Shown in pieces: positions 1-8,687 of a DNA stretch of 64,000 bases. The number at the start of each line of letters is the position of its first letter. The first letter of the stretch is position 1. The position numbers were made by a program, and so were the translations under genes. The DNA comes from Formosa haliotis (lineage in GTDB: Bacteria; Bacteroidota; Bacteroidia; Flavobacteriales; Flavobacteriaceae), in NCBI RefSeq assembly GCF_001685485.1, contig NZ_BDEL01000001.1:3941501-4005500 (forward strand). Direction: 5' to 3'. The notes below the pieces were generated by a model. The model made no database searches. It had not been told where the DNA came from and saw only the letters and a list, made by a program, of their open reading frames with translations.

Positions 1-431
1 AACCACACAATATGCGGCCGAATTTGATGTCCTTTAGCACAAACATCACCTAGTTTAATATCGCTGGTACAAGAAAGAATCTCATCGTTTATTACACTTC
101 TTGATTTTAGTAATTCGCCATGCAAATGAATAACATGTGTACTACCTGCACGTTCGTGTAAATCGTCGACATTTTGGGTAATTATAGTTACCTTATACTG
201 CTCCTCTAGAGCCGCTAAATCGGCATGCGCACTATTTGGGTGTACTTCGAGAAGCTGCCGTCTGCGCTGATTGTAAAACTCTAAAACGAGAGCAGGGTTT
301 TTGGCAAATCCTTCGGGAGTAGCAACTTCCATAACATCGTGGCCTTCCCAAAGTCCATCGCTATCTCTAAAGGTTTTTAATCCGCTTTCGGCACTTATGC
401 CGGCACCACTAAGTACAACTATATGTTTCAT
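1..431 (-). CDS. cobB: NAD-dependent protein deacylase, sirtuin (5' part; runs off the window)
   Basis: Sir2-family enzyme that removes acyl groups from lysine using NAD+. The visible part begins MKHIVVLSGAGISAESG, the sirtuin NAD-binding GAG(I/V)S motif. It continues with FRDSDGLW, the class III signature YNQRR (Tyr and Arg that bind succinyl/malonyl lysine in CobB), TQNVDDLHERAG and HLHGEL with the catalytic His, and ends at RPHIVW. The C-terminal third is outside the window. Between HLHGEL and RPHIVW only two cysteines are visible (SCTSD and DVCAKG), fewer than the four of the classical zinc module. Start is the ATG at 431. The gene is divergent from trmH across about 60 bp. Confidence 0.9.
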   Translation of the reverse strand, partial: MKHIVVLSGAGISAESGLKTFRDSDGLWEGHDVMEVATPEGFAKNPALVLEFYNQRRRQLLEVHPNSAHADLAALEEQYKVTIITQNVDDLHERAGSTHVIHLHGELLKSRSVINDEILSCTSDIKLGDVCAKGHQIRPHIVW

Positions 432-492
432 AAGTTAAAAATAAGAAATCATTTTTATAAATTCGAAGTTTCTTAAACTAGAAACATATTCC

Positions 493-1149
493 ATGATTGA
501 TAAAGGACTATTAAATCATCTAGAACAGATCCTGACACCTAAGCGTAAACAGCGATTTGATGCGGTTTTGCCAGAGCGCACTAAACATTTTACGGTGGCT
601 ACAGAAGACGTTTATCAATTACACAATACCAGTGCTGTTATAAGAAGTTGCGATGTGTTTGGTATTCAAGACGTGCATATTATTGAGGAGCGAAATACTA
701 AAAAAATAGATAGGGAAATTGCTATGGGAGCTCAGAAGTGGGTGGATTTGCACCGGCATAATCATGTGAAAGATTGTATTCGCGATTTAAAACAAAACGG
801 GTATCAAATTGTGGCAACTACACCTCATGAGCAAGATTGTGAGTTACATGATTTTGATGTGACTAAGAAGTCGTGTTTTTTCTTCGGAAGAGAAACCGAA
901 GGGCTATCGGATGTCGTTTTAGAGGAAGCCGATTGTTTTTTAAAAATTCCTATGGTTGGTTTTACAGAAAGTTTAAATATTTCGGTTTCGGCAGCGATTA
1001 TCTTACAGCATGTGACTACAAAATTGAAGCGAACAGATATAAATTGGCGACTTTCTGAAGAAGAACAACTTGAAAAGCGTATGGATTGGATTAAGAAATC
1101 GATAAAAAGTTATGACGATATCGTCGCACATTATTACAAAGACCATTGA
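493..1149 (+). CDS. trmH: tRNA (guanosine-2'-O-)-methyltransferase, TrmH/SpoU family
   Basis: SPOUT-class methyltransferase expected to 2'-O-methylate guanosine 18 in the tRNA D-loop using S-adenosylmethionine. The three SpoU motifs are present in order: NTSAVIRSCDVFG around residue 45, FFFGRETEGLSD around residue 130, and IPMVGFTESLNISVSAA around residues 151-168, where the trefoil-knot SAM site lies. The 218-residue length, short N-terminal helix and charged C-terminal tail (EKRMDWIKKSIKSYDD) fit TrmH better than the longer TrmB-type rRNA enzymes. Start ATG at 493. It converges on purL and shares a bidirectional terminator with it. Confidence 0.9.
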   Translation: MIDKGLLNHLEQILTPKRKQRFDAVLPERTKHFTVATEDVYQLHNTSAVIRSCDVFGIQDVHIIEERNTKKIDREIAMGAQKWVDLHRHNHVKDCIRDLKQNGYQIVATTPHEQDCELHDFDVTKKSCFFFGRETEGLSDVVLEEADCFLKIPMVGFTESLNISVSAAIILQHVTTKLKRTDINWRLSEEEQLEKRMDWIKKSIKSYDDIVAHYYKDH

Positions 1150-1202
1150 GCGTTTTTAAAAGGAACTAACCAAGGCGATTTATCGAATTTCCATTTAAAA
1201 TA

Positions 1203-1236
1203 AAACAAAAAAAGAGAACTAATTTAGTCCTCTTTT
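1203..1236 (-). terminator. Rho-independent terminator of purL, possibly bidirectional
   Basis: Inverted repeat AAAGAGAACTAA / TTTAGTCCTCTTT lies 15 bp beyond the purL stop. On the minus strand the stem contains one G-U pair and is followed by a seven-T run. On the plus strand the same stem has an A-C mismatch and TTTT, so it may also stop trmH transcripts less well. Confidence 0.75.
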
Positions 1237-1250
1237 CTGTTTTATATGGC

Positions 1251-4200
1251 TTAATTTTTATTTTCAATCCAAATTCTAGCATTTTCAAATGCTTCTAACC
1301 AAGGAGAAACTTCGTCTGTTCTTCCTGCTGGATAGTTGGCCCAGTTCCATTGGAAAGTCGAGCGCTCTATATGTGGCATGGTTACTAAATGTCTTCCCGT
1401 AGCATCGCACATCATTGCGGTGTTAAAATCCGAACCGTTTGGATTATGAGGGTAACCTTCGTAGCCATATTTTGCTACAATATTATATTGATTCTCGTCT
1501 TTAGGTAAACTGAATTTTCCTTCACCATGAGAAATCCAAACTCCTAATGTACTACCTTCTAAAGAGGATAACATTACCGAATTATTTTTCTGAATTTTTA
1601 CCGAAGTAAACGAACTTTCGTGTTTATGAGAATCGTTATGTAGCATTTTTCCGTGAACATCGTGCTCCGGATTAATTAGTTCTAATTCCATCCAAAGCTG
1701 ACATCCGTTACAAATACCAACAGATAATGTGTCTTCTCTTTTAAAGAAATTCTTTAATGCCGTGTTGGCCTTTTCGTTGTATAAGAATGCTCCAGCCCAA
1801 CCTTTAGCCGAACCTAAAACATCTGAGTTAGAGAAGCCTCCAACAGCACCTATAAACTGAATATCTTCAAGCGTTTCACGACCAGAAATTAAATCGGTCA
1901 TATGCACATCCTTTACATCAAAACCAGCTAAATACATAGCGTTAGCCATTTCGCGTTCAGAATTAGATCCTTTTTCACGAATAATAGCAGCCTTTGGTCT
2001 TGGCTTGCTAGCATCTATTTTAGGAAGTTTTCCTGTAAAATGTTCAGGGAAAGTATATGTTAAAGGTTGTGTTTTATAATTGTTGTAACGTGCCTCAGCT
2101 AAATTATTAGCCGTTTGTTTTTGGTCTAATAAATAAGATGTTTTATACCAAACATCTCTTAATTCGGCAACATTAAAAGTGAATGCATCTTCGTTGTTTT
2201 TTATAGAAACCGTTCCAGATGTATTTGCTGTACCAATTTTGAAAATTTCAATACCGTTTTCAGAAAAATCTTGTTCTATAGCAGCATCGGCCTGAAAAAC
2301 AAGTCCGGCATTTTCTGCAAATAACACTTTAATGGTGTCTTCTTCATTTAAACCAGAAAGATTGATATCTGCTCCTAAATTTACATCGGCAAAACACAAT
2401 TCTAATAAGGTTGTAATTAATCCGCCCGAAGCAACGTCGTGTCCGGCTTGGATTTTATCGGCTTTTATTAAGTTTTGTACGGTGTTGAACGCCTTCTTTA
2501 CAAAACTTGAATCTGTAACATCTGGCGTTTCGTTTCCAATAGCATTTAACGACTGGAAGAACGAACTTCCTCCTAATTTAAAGTTGTCTTGCGATATGTT
2601 GATGTAGTAGATGTTTCCGCCATCGGCTTGTAAAACAGGCTCAACAACTTTAGAAATTTCGGTACAATTGGCTGCAGCCGAAATAATAACTGTTCCAGGA
2701 GCAATAACATCTTCGTTAGGATATTTTTGCTTCATAGACAATGAATCTTTTCCTGTAGGGACGTTAATGCCTAAATCGATAGCAAATTCAGACACAGCTT
2801 GTACAGCTTTGTATAAACGTGCATCTTCACCTTCGTTTTTACAAGGCCACATCCAGTTTGCCGATAATGACACACTTTTTAAATTGTCTTTTAAAGGCGC
2901 CCAAACAATATTGGTAAGCGACTCGGTAATGGCATTTCTGCTTCCTGCATCTGGATGAATTAACGCCGAAATAGGAGCGTGCCCAATACTTGTGGCAATC
3001 CCTTCTTTTCCGTTATAATCTAAAGCCATAACCCCAACATTATTTAATGGGATTTGTAATGTTCCCACACATTGTTGCTTGGCTACTTTACCGCCAACAC
3101 ATCGATCTACTTTGTTTGTTAACCAATCTTTACAAGCCACAGCTTCTAACTGTAACACTTGCTCAAGGTAGATTTTTAAGTTTTTAGTTTTATAACGCGG
3201 ATTTTTATAATTACGGACAACCGTATTATCTGTTAAAATGGTTTTAGGAGAACTTCCAAACATGTCTTCCATGGCTAAATCCATAGGTTTGTGGCCATTG
3301 GTTTTAGATTCGAAAGTAAAGCGATTGTCACCCGTAACATCCCCAACAGTATACATTGGAGAGCGTTCGCGATCTGCTATGTTTTGAAGTGTTTCTATAT
3401 GTTTTTCGGCAATAACAAGTCCCATACGTTCTTGAGATTCGTTCCCGATAATTTCTTTGTCAGATAGAGTAGGGTCGCCAACAGGAAGCGCATCTAAATC
3501 GATGTTTCCACCAGTATCTTCAACCAATTCCGATAAACAATTTAAATGTCCACCAGCCCCGTGATCGTGGATAGAAACAATATAATTGTCGTCGCTTTCT
3601 ACCATACCACGCACAGCGTTAGCAGCACGTTTTTGCATTTCTGGGTTAGATCGTTGTACAGCATTTAATTCTATACCAGATTCAAAAGCCCCTGTATCTG
3701 CAGAAGATACAGCAGCACCACCCATTCCTATGCGGTAATTTTCACCACCAAGAATAACTATTTTATCTCCTTCTTTTGGAGTGTCTTTTAAGGCTTGATC
3801 GGCTTTTCCGTAACCAATTCCACCTGCTTGCATAATAACCTTATCGAATCCTAATTTTCTAGCTTTTGCTTTGCTTGAAGATGCGTTTTCTTCATGCTCG
3901 AATGTTAATACAGACCCGGTAATTAAAGGCTGGCCAAATTTGTTTCCAAAGTCCGATGCACCATTACTTGCTTTTATTAAAATGTCCATTGGTGTTTGGT
4001 ATAACCACGGACGAGCATCCATTTTTTGCTCCCAAGGGCGGTTTTCTTCTAATCGAGAGTAAGCTGTCATGTAAACGGCAGTTCCCGCTAAAGGTAAAGA
4101 TCCTTTTCCTCCGGCAAGTCTATCTCTAATTTCTCCACCAGATCCTGTGGCAGCACCATTAAAAGGCTCTACTGTTGTTGGGAAGTTATGGGTTTCTGCT

Positions 4201-4934
4201 TTTAGGGAAATTACAGATTCAAAATCTTTAGTTTGATAAAAGTCCGGTTTATCTGCAGTTTTAGGTGCAAATTGTTCTACCACAGGACCTTTTACAAAAG
4301 CAACATTATCTTTATAAGCCGAAACGATATCGTTAGGGTTTTTGTTTGAAGTTTCACGAATCATTTTAAATAATGATACCGGTTTTTCTTCACCATCAAT
4401 AACAAACGTTCCGTTGAAAATTTTATGACGACAGTGCTCTGAGTTTACTTGCGAAAACCCGAAAACTTCAGAATCGGTAAGCGGACGACCAATTTTTTTA
4501 GCAACACCTTCTAAGTATTCAACTTCTTCGTCACTTAAAGATAACCCTTCTTGTATGTTGTAAGCGGCAATGTCTTCAATATTTAAAATAGCCTCTGGTT
4601 TAATATCAATAGTAAACGACTCTTGATTTAATCCGTCGAATTTTTGAGAAATCATAGGGTCGAAATCAGAAAAATCTTCGGCCACAGCTTCAAATTCTTC
4701 AATTCTTATGATGCCTTCAATACCCATATTTTGAGTAATTTCAACAGCATTGGTACTCCAAGGCGTAATCATAGCAGCTCGTGGTCCAATAAAAAAAGCA
4801 TCTAAAGATGCTTCTTCTAGTTTTGGCCGGAAGCCAAAAAGCCATGTTAATTTTGAAATAGTTTCAGTAGATAATTCTTTAACTGTTTGTACAGCAAATA
4901 TTTTGCCGTTTACGTTTCCAAAGAAATGAATCAT
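1251..4934 (-). CDS. purL: Phosphoribosylformylglycinamidine synthase, large single-chain type
   Basis: Fourth step of de novo purine synthesis: FGAR + ATP + glutamine to FGAM. At 1227 residues it is the long form, which carries the PurS-like N-domain, the two AIRS-like ATP-binding halves and a C-terminal class I glutamine amidotransferase in one chain. Visible landmarks are SQVNSEHCRHKIFNG near residue 163, KAETHNFPTTVEPFNGA near 247, GGxGRDRLAGGKG-like GGEIRDRLAGGKG, IVSIHDHGAGG, and the glutaminase nucleophile Cys in VGICNGCQLW near residue 1075, with the later HGEGK and PHIER supplying the His and Glu. Start ATG at 4934, with a promoter-like -7 box 35 bp upstream. No truncation. Confidence 0.97.
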   Translation of the reverse strand: MIHFFGNVNGKIFAVQTVKELSTETISKLTWLFGFRPKLEEASLDAFFIGPRAAMITPWSTNAVEITQNMGIEGIIRIEEFEAVAEDFSDFDPMISQKFDGLNQESFTIDIKPEAILNIEDIAAYNIQEGLSLSDEEVEYLEGVAKKIGRPLTDSEVFGFSQVNSEHCRHKIFNGTFVIDGEEKPVSLFKMIRETSNKNPNDIVSAYKDNVAFVKGPVVEQFAPKTADKPDFYQTKDFESVISLKAETHNFPTTVEPFNGAATGSGGEIRDRLAGGKGSLPLAGTAVYMTAYSRLEENRPWEQKMDARPWLYQTPMDILIKASNGASDFGNKFGQPLITGSVLTFEHEENASSSKAKARKLGFDKVIMQAGGIGYGKADQALKDTPKEGDKIVILGGENYRIGMGGAAVSSADTGAFESGIELNAVQRSNPEMQKRAANAVRGMVESDDNYIVSIHDHGAGGHLNCLSELVEDTGGNIDLDALPVGDPTLSDKEIIGNESQERMGLVIAEKHIETLQNIADRERSPMYTVGDVTGDNRFTFESKTNGHKPMDLAMEDMFGSSPKTILTDNTVVRNYKNPRYKTKNLKIYLEQVLQLEAVACKDWLTNKVDRCVGGKVAKQQCVGTLQIPLNNVGVMALDYNGKEGIATSIGHAPISALIHPDAGSRNAITESLTNIVWAPLKDNLKSVSLSANWMWPCKNEGEDARLYKAVQAVSEFAIDLGINVPTGKDSLSMKQKYPNEDVIAPGTVIISAAANCTEISKVVEPVLQADGGNIYYINISQDNFKLGGSSFFQSLNAIGNETPDVTDSSFVKKAFNTVQNLIKADKIQAGHDVASGGLITTLLELCFADVNLGADINLSGLNEEDTIKVLFAENAGLVFQADAAIEQDFSENGIEIFKIGTANTSGTVSIKNNEDAFTFNVAELRDVWYKTSYLLDQKQTANNLAEARYNNYKTQPLTYTFPEHFTGKLPKIDASKPRPKAAIIREKGSNSEREMANAMYLAGFDVKDVHMTDLISGRETLEDIQFIGAVGGFSNSDVLGSAKGWAGAFLYNEKANTALKNFFKREDTLSVGICNGCQLWMELELINPEHDVHGKMLHNDSHKHESSFTSVKIQKNNSVMLSSLEGSTLGVWISHGEGKFSLPKDENQYNIVAKYGYEGYPHNPNGSDFNTAMMCDATGRHLVTMPHIERSTFQWNWANYPAGRTDEVSPWLEAFENARIWIENKN

Positions 4935-4968
4935 ATAATAAGGTTTGTATTATTTTTTTTAGAAAGCA

Positions 4969-4976
4969 CAAAATTA
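4969..4976 (-). promoter_or_regulatory. Bacteroidota-type -7 box for purL
   Basis: Minus-strand TAATTTTG matches the Bacteroidota primary-sigma -7 consensus TAnnTTTG exactly and lies 35 bp before the purL ATG. No good -33 TTTG is visible at the usual spacing, so the call rests on the -7 box. Confidence 0.5.
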
Positions 4977-5046
4977 GTGTTTTTTAGCGATATTTTTTGA
5001 AAAATAATACAGTCTTTTTCAAGAGGATGTCAACTTTAGTATATAA

Positions 5047-5076
5047 AAAAAAGCAACCCAAATGGAGTTGCTTTTT
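5047..5076 (-). terminator. Rho-independent terminator after the RsmB-like gene
   Basis: Perfect 10-bp inverted repeat AAAAAGCAAC / GTTGCTTTTT with a 9-nt loop, 27 bp beyond the stop of the minus-strand rRNA methyltransferase gene. It is followed on that strand by further T residues. Confidence 0.8.
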
Positions 5077-5102
5077 GTAATTCTATTTTTATGTTTAGCC
5101 CA

Positions 5103-6314
5103 TTAATTTCGTTTTAACAAGGCCATGTAGAAACCATCGTATCCTGTTTTATGAGCATAGATATTATCGTCTTTTTCTAAGGTGAAATCTTTACCAAATT
5201 CTGAAGCTAAAAACGTTTTAACCTGATCTTGATTTTCTGAAGGTAACACCGAACATGTAGCGTAAACCATTTTACCGCCAGATTTTACCATTCTAGAATA
5301 TTTTTGAAGAATGTCTTGCTGAGTTGCACGAATACGATCTAAAAATTCTGGTTGTAATTTCCACTTTGCATCTGGGTTTCGTCGCAAAACTCCTAATCCA
5401 GAACACGGGGCGTCTATTAACACACGGTCGGCTTTATCGTATAATTTCTTAATTACTTTTGAAGAATCGATATGGCGAGGCTCGATATTATGAGCGCCAT
5501 CACGTTTCGCACGTCGTTTTAATTCGTGTAATTTATGTGCATAAATATCTAAAGCAATTATCTGACCTTTGTTTTCCATTAAAGACGCTAAGTGCAGCGT
5601 TTTTCCTCCCGCTCCAGCACAGGTGTCTACCACACGCATACCAGGTTCTACCTCTAAATATTTTGCAACCAATTGCGAAGATGCATCTTGTACTTCAAAA
5701 AGTCCATTTTTAAAAGCCTCTGTAGAAAATACATTGGCGCGTTCCTTTAATTTTAGGGCATCTGGATAGCCTTTAATAAATTCCGTTTCAATATCGATAT
5801 CGAATAAATCGGCTTGTAATTTATCTTTAGTAACCTTTAAAGTGTTGGTTCTTAAAATAACATCGGCTTGCTCATTTAAAGCAGCAATTTCTTTGGTCCA
5901 AAGCGATTCTCCTAATTCGGCAACACCAATTTGGTCCATCCAATCTGGGATAGATTCTTTAAATTTTCTGATATTCGATAATTCATCAAAACGGCCTTTA
6001 ATTTTTCGAGAAGGCGTGTTTTCAAAATATTTCCAATCTGGTAATTTAATGCCTTTTAGGGTGGCCCAAACGGCAAACATTCTCCAAATATTATCTCTGT
6101 CGAACGGTTCTTTAACGTCTGCAATTTCAGCGTAAAGGCGTTTCCAACGTACAATATCGTAAGTGGTTTCGGCAACAAAACCTCGGTCTCGGCTTCCCCA
6201 GCGTTTATCACGTTTTAATAATTGTTGAACAACTTTGTCGGCATAAGCTCCTTCATTAAAGATTTGCATTAATCCGTCTACTACCGCAAAGCATAAATTT
6301 CTATGTAATCGCAT
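5103..6314 (-). CDS. 16S rRNA (cytosine-5) methyltransferase, RsmB/NOP2/SUN family
   Basis: SAM-dependent m5C methyltransferase of the RNA-modifying NOL1/NOP2/SUN family. The N-terminal half (residues 1-130) is helical and NusB-like. The Rossmann catalytic domain has the SAM loop VVDTCAGAGGKTLHLA near residue 227, the motif IV cysteine in DAPCSGLG near 303, and the motif VI cysteine in YATCSVLPSEN near 353. These are the two cysteines required for catalysis and product release. RNPDAKW after motif IV is also typical. RsmB and RsmF cannot be separated with certainty from sequence alone, though length (403 residues) and the N-domain favour RsmB. A promoter -7 box sits 19 bp upstream of the start. 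Confidence 0.88.
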   Translation of the reverse strand: MRLHRNLCFAVVDGLMQIFNEGAYADKVVQQLLKRDKRWGSRDRGFVAETTYDIVRWKRLYAEIADVKEPFDRDNIWRMFAVWATLKGIKLPDWKYFENTPSRKIKGRFDELSNIRKFKESIPDWMDQIGVAELGESLWTKEIAALNEQADVILRTNTLKVTKDKLQADLFDIDIETEFIKGYPDALKLKERANVFSTEAFKNGLFEVQDASSQLVAKYLEVEPGMRVVDTCAGAGGKTLHLASLMENKGQIIALDIYAHKLHELKRRAKRDGAHNIEPRHIDSSKVIKKLYDKADRVLIDAPCSGLGVLRRNPDAKWKLQPEFLDRIRATQQDILQKYSRMVKSGGKMVYATCSVLPSENQDQVKTFLASEFGKDFTLEKDDNIYAHKTGYDGFYMALLKRN

Positions 6315-6332
6315 TTTGTGTATTTAAGGCCA

Positions 6333-6340
6333 CAAAGGTA
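6333..6340 (-). promoter_or_regulatory. -7 promoter box for the RsmB-like gene
   Basis: Minus-strand TACCTTTG is an exact TAnnTTTG match. A TTTG (plus-strand CAAA at 6363-6366) lies 22 bp farther upstream, slightly wider than the usual 19-21. The transcript would start only a few bases before the ATG at 6314. Confidence 0.55.
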
Positions 6341-6376
6341 AGTTTAATTAATTATTTTTAGCCAAAATTTTAATAA

Positions 6377-7417
6377 ATGCGACTAATAGCGAGCCTTTTA
6401 CTTTTTATATTAATAAGTTCTTGTAAGCAAGACGTTGAAAAACCTCTTAAATTTTATAAATCTGTTTCTGTTCAGGATATTTATAACGATTCCTTAAGTA
6501 TTCGGGCTATAGAATTAATGGGCGATGGTACTTTGGCCTTTGCTGCCGATAAAGGCACGTACGGTTTGTATTTTCCGAAGAACGAACAATGGGCAACTTC
6601 TAAACAACTTCACGACTCGGTACCGTTACATTTTAGAGCTGTAGCGCATACTGCCAATGATTTTTTTATGTTGAGTATTGAAAGTCCGGCTTTATTATAC
6701 AAAACAGGTGACGATGGCCAAATGGCTCTAGTTTATAAAGAAGAAGGAGAAGGTGTGTTTTATGATGCTATGACCTTTTGGAATGATAAAGAAGGGATTG
6801 CTGTGGGCGATAGTGTTAACGGCTGTTTATCTATAATTATTACCAGAGACGGCGGTGAATCTTGGCAAAAGTTAGCATGCGATAATGTGCCAAAATCTAG
6901 TGCAGGCGAAGGGGCTTTTGCGGCAAGTAATACCAATATAAAAGTATTAGGAGACAAGGCGTGGATTGCCACCACGAGCGGAACAATTTTTTATACAGAA
7001 AACAAAGGACTTTCTTGGAGAACTATTACAACACCCATGCAAAATACTGAAGCTACGCAAGGTATTTATTCTATAGATTTTTACGATGCGCAACACGGAT
7101 TTGCCATTGGGGGAGATTATACCAAACCTGAAGGCAATACCAATAATAAAATGAAAACCGTAGATGGAGGAAAAACCTGGCAATTGGTTGCTAATGGTCA
7201 AGCTCCTGGGTATAAAAGTTGTGTGCAATATATGCCAAACCAAAATGCTCAGACATTGGTTGCTGTGAGTTTTAATGGCATAGATCTATCTAACGATGGT
7301 GGAACTTCATGGAAACATATAAGCGACGAATCGTTTTACACCTTAAGATTTGTAAACGATTCATTGGCCTATGCAGCCGGACAAGGGCGTATTTCTAAAT
7401 TGAAGTTTAATAGGTAA
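6377..7417 (+). CDS. Lipoprotein with BNR/Ycf48-like beta-propeller repeats
   Basis: N-terminus MRLIASLLLFILISSCKQ is a lipoprotein signal peptide with lipobox ISSC, so the product should be lipid-anchored in the cell envelope. The body contains repeated BNR/Asp-box-like motifs: TRDGGESWQKL, TENKGLSWRTI, TVDGGKTWQLV and SNDGGTSWKHI, each preceding a beta-strand-rich block (GIAVGDS, HGFAIGGDY, AYAAGQG). This is the pattern of sialidase and photosystem-assembly (Ycf48/HCF136) propellers. Homologues in flavobacteria are often labelled oxidoreductase without evidence. No catalytic residues are identifiable and the function is unknown. The gene ends one base before the convergent methyltransferase stop. 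Confidence 0.75.
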   Translation: MRLIASLLLFILISSCKQDVEKPLKFYKSVSVQDIYNDSLSIRAIELMGDGTLAFAADKGTYGLYFPKNEQWATSKQLHDSVPLHFRAVAHTANDFFMLSIESPALLYKTGDDGQMALVYKEEGEGVFYDAMTFWNDKEGIAVGDSVNGCLSIIITRDGGESWQKLACDNVPKSSAGEGAFAASNTNIKVLGDKAWIATTSGTIFYTENKGLSWRTITTPMQNTEATQGIYSIDFYDAQHGFAIGGDYTKPEGNTNNKMKTVDGGKTWQLVANGQAPGYKSCVQYMPNQNAQTLVAVSFNGIDLSNDGGTSWKHISDESFYTLRFVNDSLAYAAGQGRISKLKFNR

Positions 7418-8122
7418 TTATTTGCTTAAGGTTAGTTTGGCGAGATAGTCGTAATGGTCGCCGGCTTGTATGTTTTCACAATTTAAACCTACGGTAAGAC
7501 AGGCTGTTTTTAAGGTTTCAAAATCTAAATACAACCAGGTTAGCGGCGTTTCTTTTTCACCTTTATAACTTAAAAAATAGTCCAATTCGCCATAGTAGTT
7601 TGCATTGGTGTCTATCCACATGCCACCATCTTCATCTTTATACATGTATAAAATATCGGAGGAGTCTATTAAAATTTGTCCGTTAGGTTTTAAAAGTGAT
7701 TTTAAATGCGATAAGTATTTGGTTACATAACTTAATTTCTGAAAAATTCCAGTACCATTCATTAAGAGTAAAATGGTGTCGAACTGTTCAGTTTCATCTA
7801 GAATAGAAGCGACATGGGCATGATTAACGCCACGAATTTTCGATACCGAAATAGCGCCTTCAGAAATATCTATAGATTTTACAACCAATCCTTTGTTTTG
7901 AAGATACAAACTATGACTTCCAGCTCCGCAACCTACATCGAGAACATGGCCTTTGGCTAGTTTTAGTGCTTTTTGTTCTAGTTTGGGCATGCTTTTAAAA
8001 TCTCTAAACAAGTATGGGATAGGTAAAACATCCTCGTCGGAAATGTTTGTCGAGGTGATAATATCTTCAGTATAATCACCGTTCTGATAATCTAAAAGTG
8101 CTTGTCCTAAAAGGTCTTTCAT
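7418..8122 (-). CDS. Class I SAM-dependent methyltransferase, substrate unknown
   Basis: A 234-residue Rossmann methyltransferase. Motif I is HVLDVGCGAGSHSLYLQNKG near residue 62, followed by an acidic motif II (VVKSIDIS) and TILLLMNGTGIF as motif IV. The domain layout (N-terminal helix, then methyltransferase_11/25 fold) gives no indication of substrate. Its stop abuts the stop of the convergent lipoprotein gene with no spacer and no recognisable terminator between them. The ATG at 8122 is the likely start. It is divergent from the YkgJ-like gene across 70 bp. Confidence 0.8.
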   Translation of the reverse strand: MKDLLGQALLDYQNGDYTEDIITSTNISDEDVLPIPYLFRDFKSMPKLEQKALKLAKGHVLDVGCGAGSHSLYLQNKGLVVKSIDISEGAISVSKIRGVNHAHVASILDETEQFDTILLLMNGTGIFQKLSYVTKYLSHLKSLLKPNGQILIDSSDILYMYKDEDGGMWIDTNANYYGELDYFLSYKGEKETPLTWLYLDFETLKTACLTVGLNCENIQAGDHYDYLAKLTLSK

Positions 8123-8192
8123 AATAATTAGAATTGATTTTTCTTCGTGGGCTAATAAATGATTTATTTCAATTAAATTGTATTTTTACCAC

Positions 8193-8684
8193 ATGCAAGA
8201 CATATTAAAACAGCTGCCTAAACAGGCCAAAGATAAGCATAACGAGAATACTAACTTTTTTAAAAAATTAAAAAAGAAGCCGCCCAAGCAATTAGATTAC
8301 TTGATGCAAGAATTGCATGATGCAGAATTTGAACGTACCGATTGTTTAGAGTGCGCCAATTGCTGTAAAACCACAGGACCCTTGTTTACAGATAAAGATG
8401 TAGAGCGTATAGCCAAACATTTTAAAATGAAAACCCAGCATTTTATCTCGCAGTTTTTAAGAATAGATGAAGATAACGACTATGTGTTGCAAAGTGTTCC
8501 GTGTACATTTTTGGGTGCCGATAATTATTGTTCAATTTACGATGTGCGTCCAAAGGCATGCCGTGAATTTCCGCATACCGATAGAAAAAAGTTTCAACAA
8601 ATTTCTAACCTCACATTAAAAAATGTTGCAATTTGTCCGGCAGCTTTTAATATTGTTGAAGAAATGAAAAAACGTATAAAGTAG
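8193..8684 (+). CDS. YkgJ-family cysteine cluster protein
   Basis: Small soluble protein of the zinc/iron-chelating YkgJ family. Conserved cysteines appear as DCLECANCCKTTGPLF near residue 50, then CTFLGADNYCSIYDVRPKACREFPH near residues 107-131, then AICPA. This is the eight-cysteine pattern that probably holds a metal or Fe-S cluster. The ATG at 8193 (MQDILKQL) is preferred over the in-frame TTG at 8178, because family members begin just before such a helix. Function in the cell is not established. It is followed after 3 bp by a secreted protein gene, so the two are probably co-transcribed. Confidence 0.82.
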   Translation: MQDILKQLPKQAKDKHNENTNFFKKLKKKPPKQLDYLMQELHDAEFERTDCLECANCCKTTGPLFTDKDVERIAKHFKMKTQHFISQFLRIDEDNDYVLQSVPCTFLGADNYCSIYDVRPKACREFPHTDRKKFQQISNLTLKNVAICPAAFNIVEEMKKRIK

Positions 8685-8687
8685 TTT

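Noticed and set aside
2332..2958. Plus-strand open frames inside purL
   Set aside because: They lie antisense within a fully conserved gene and have no domain features or start context. The same holds for the antisense frames in the RsmB-like, catalase, GH16 and phosphoesterase genes.
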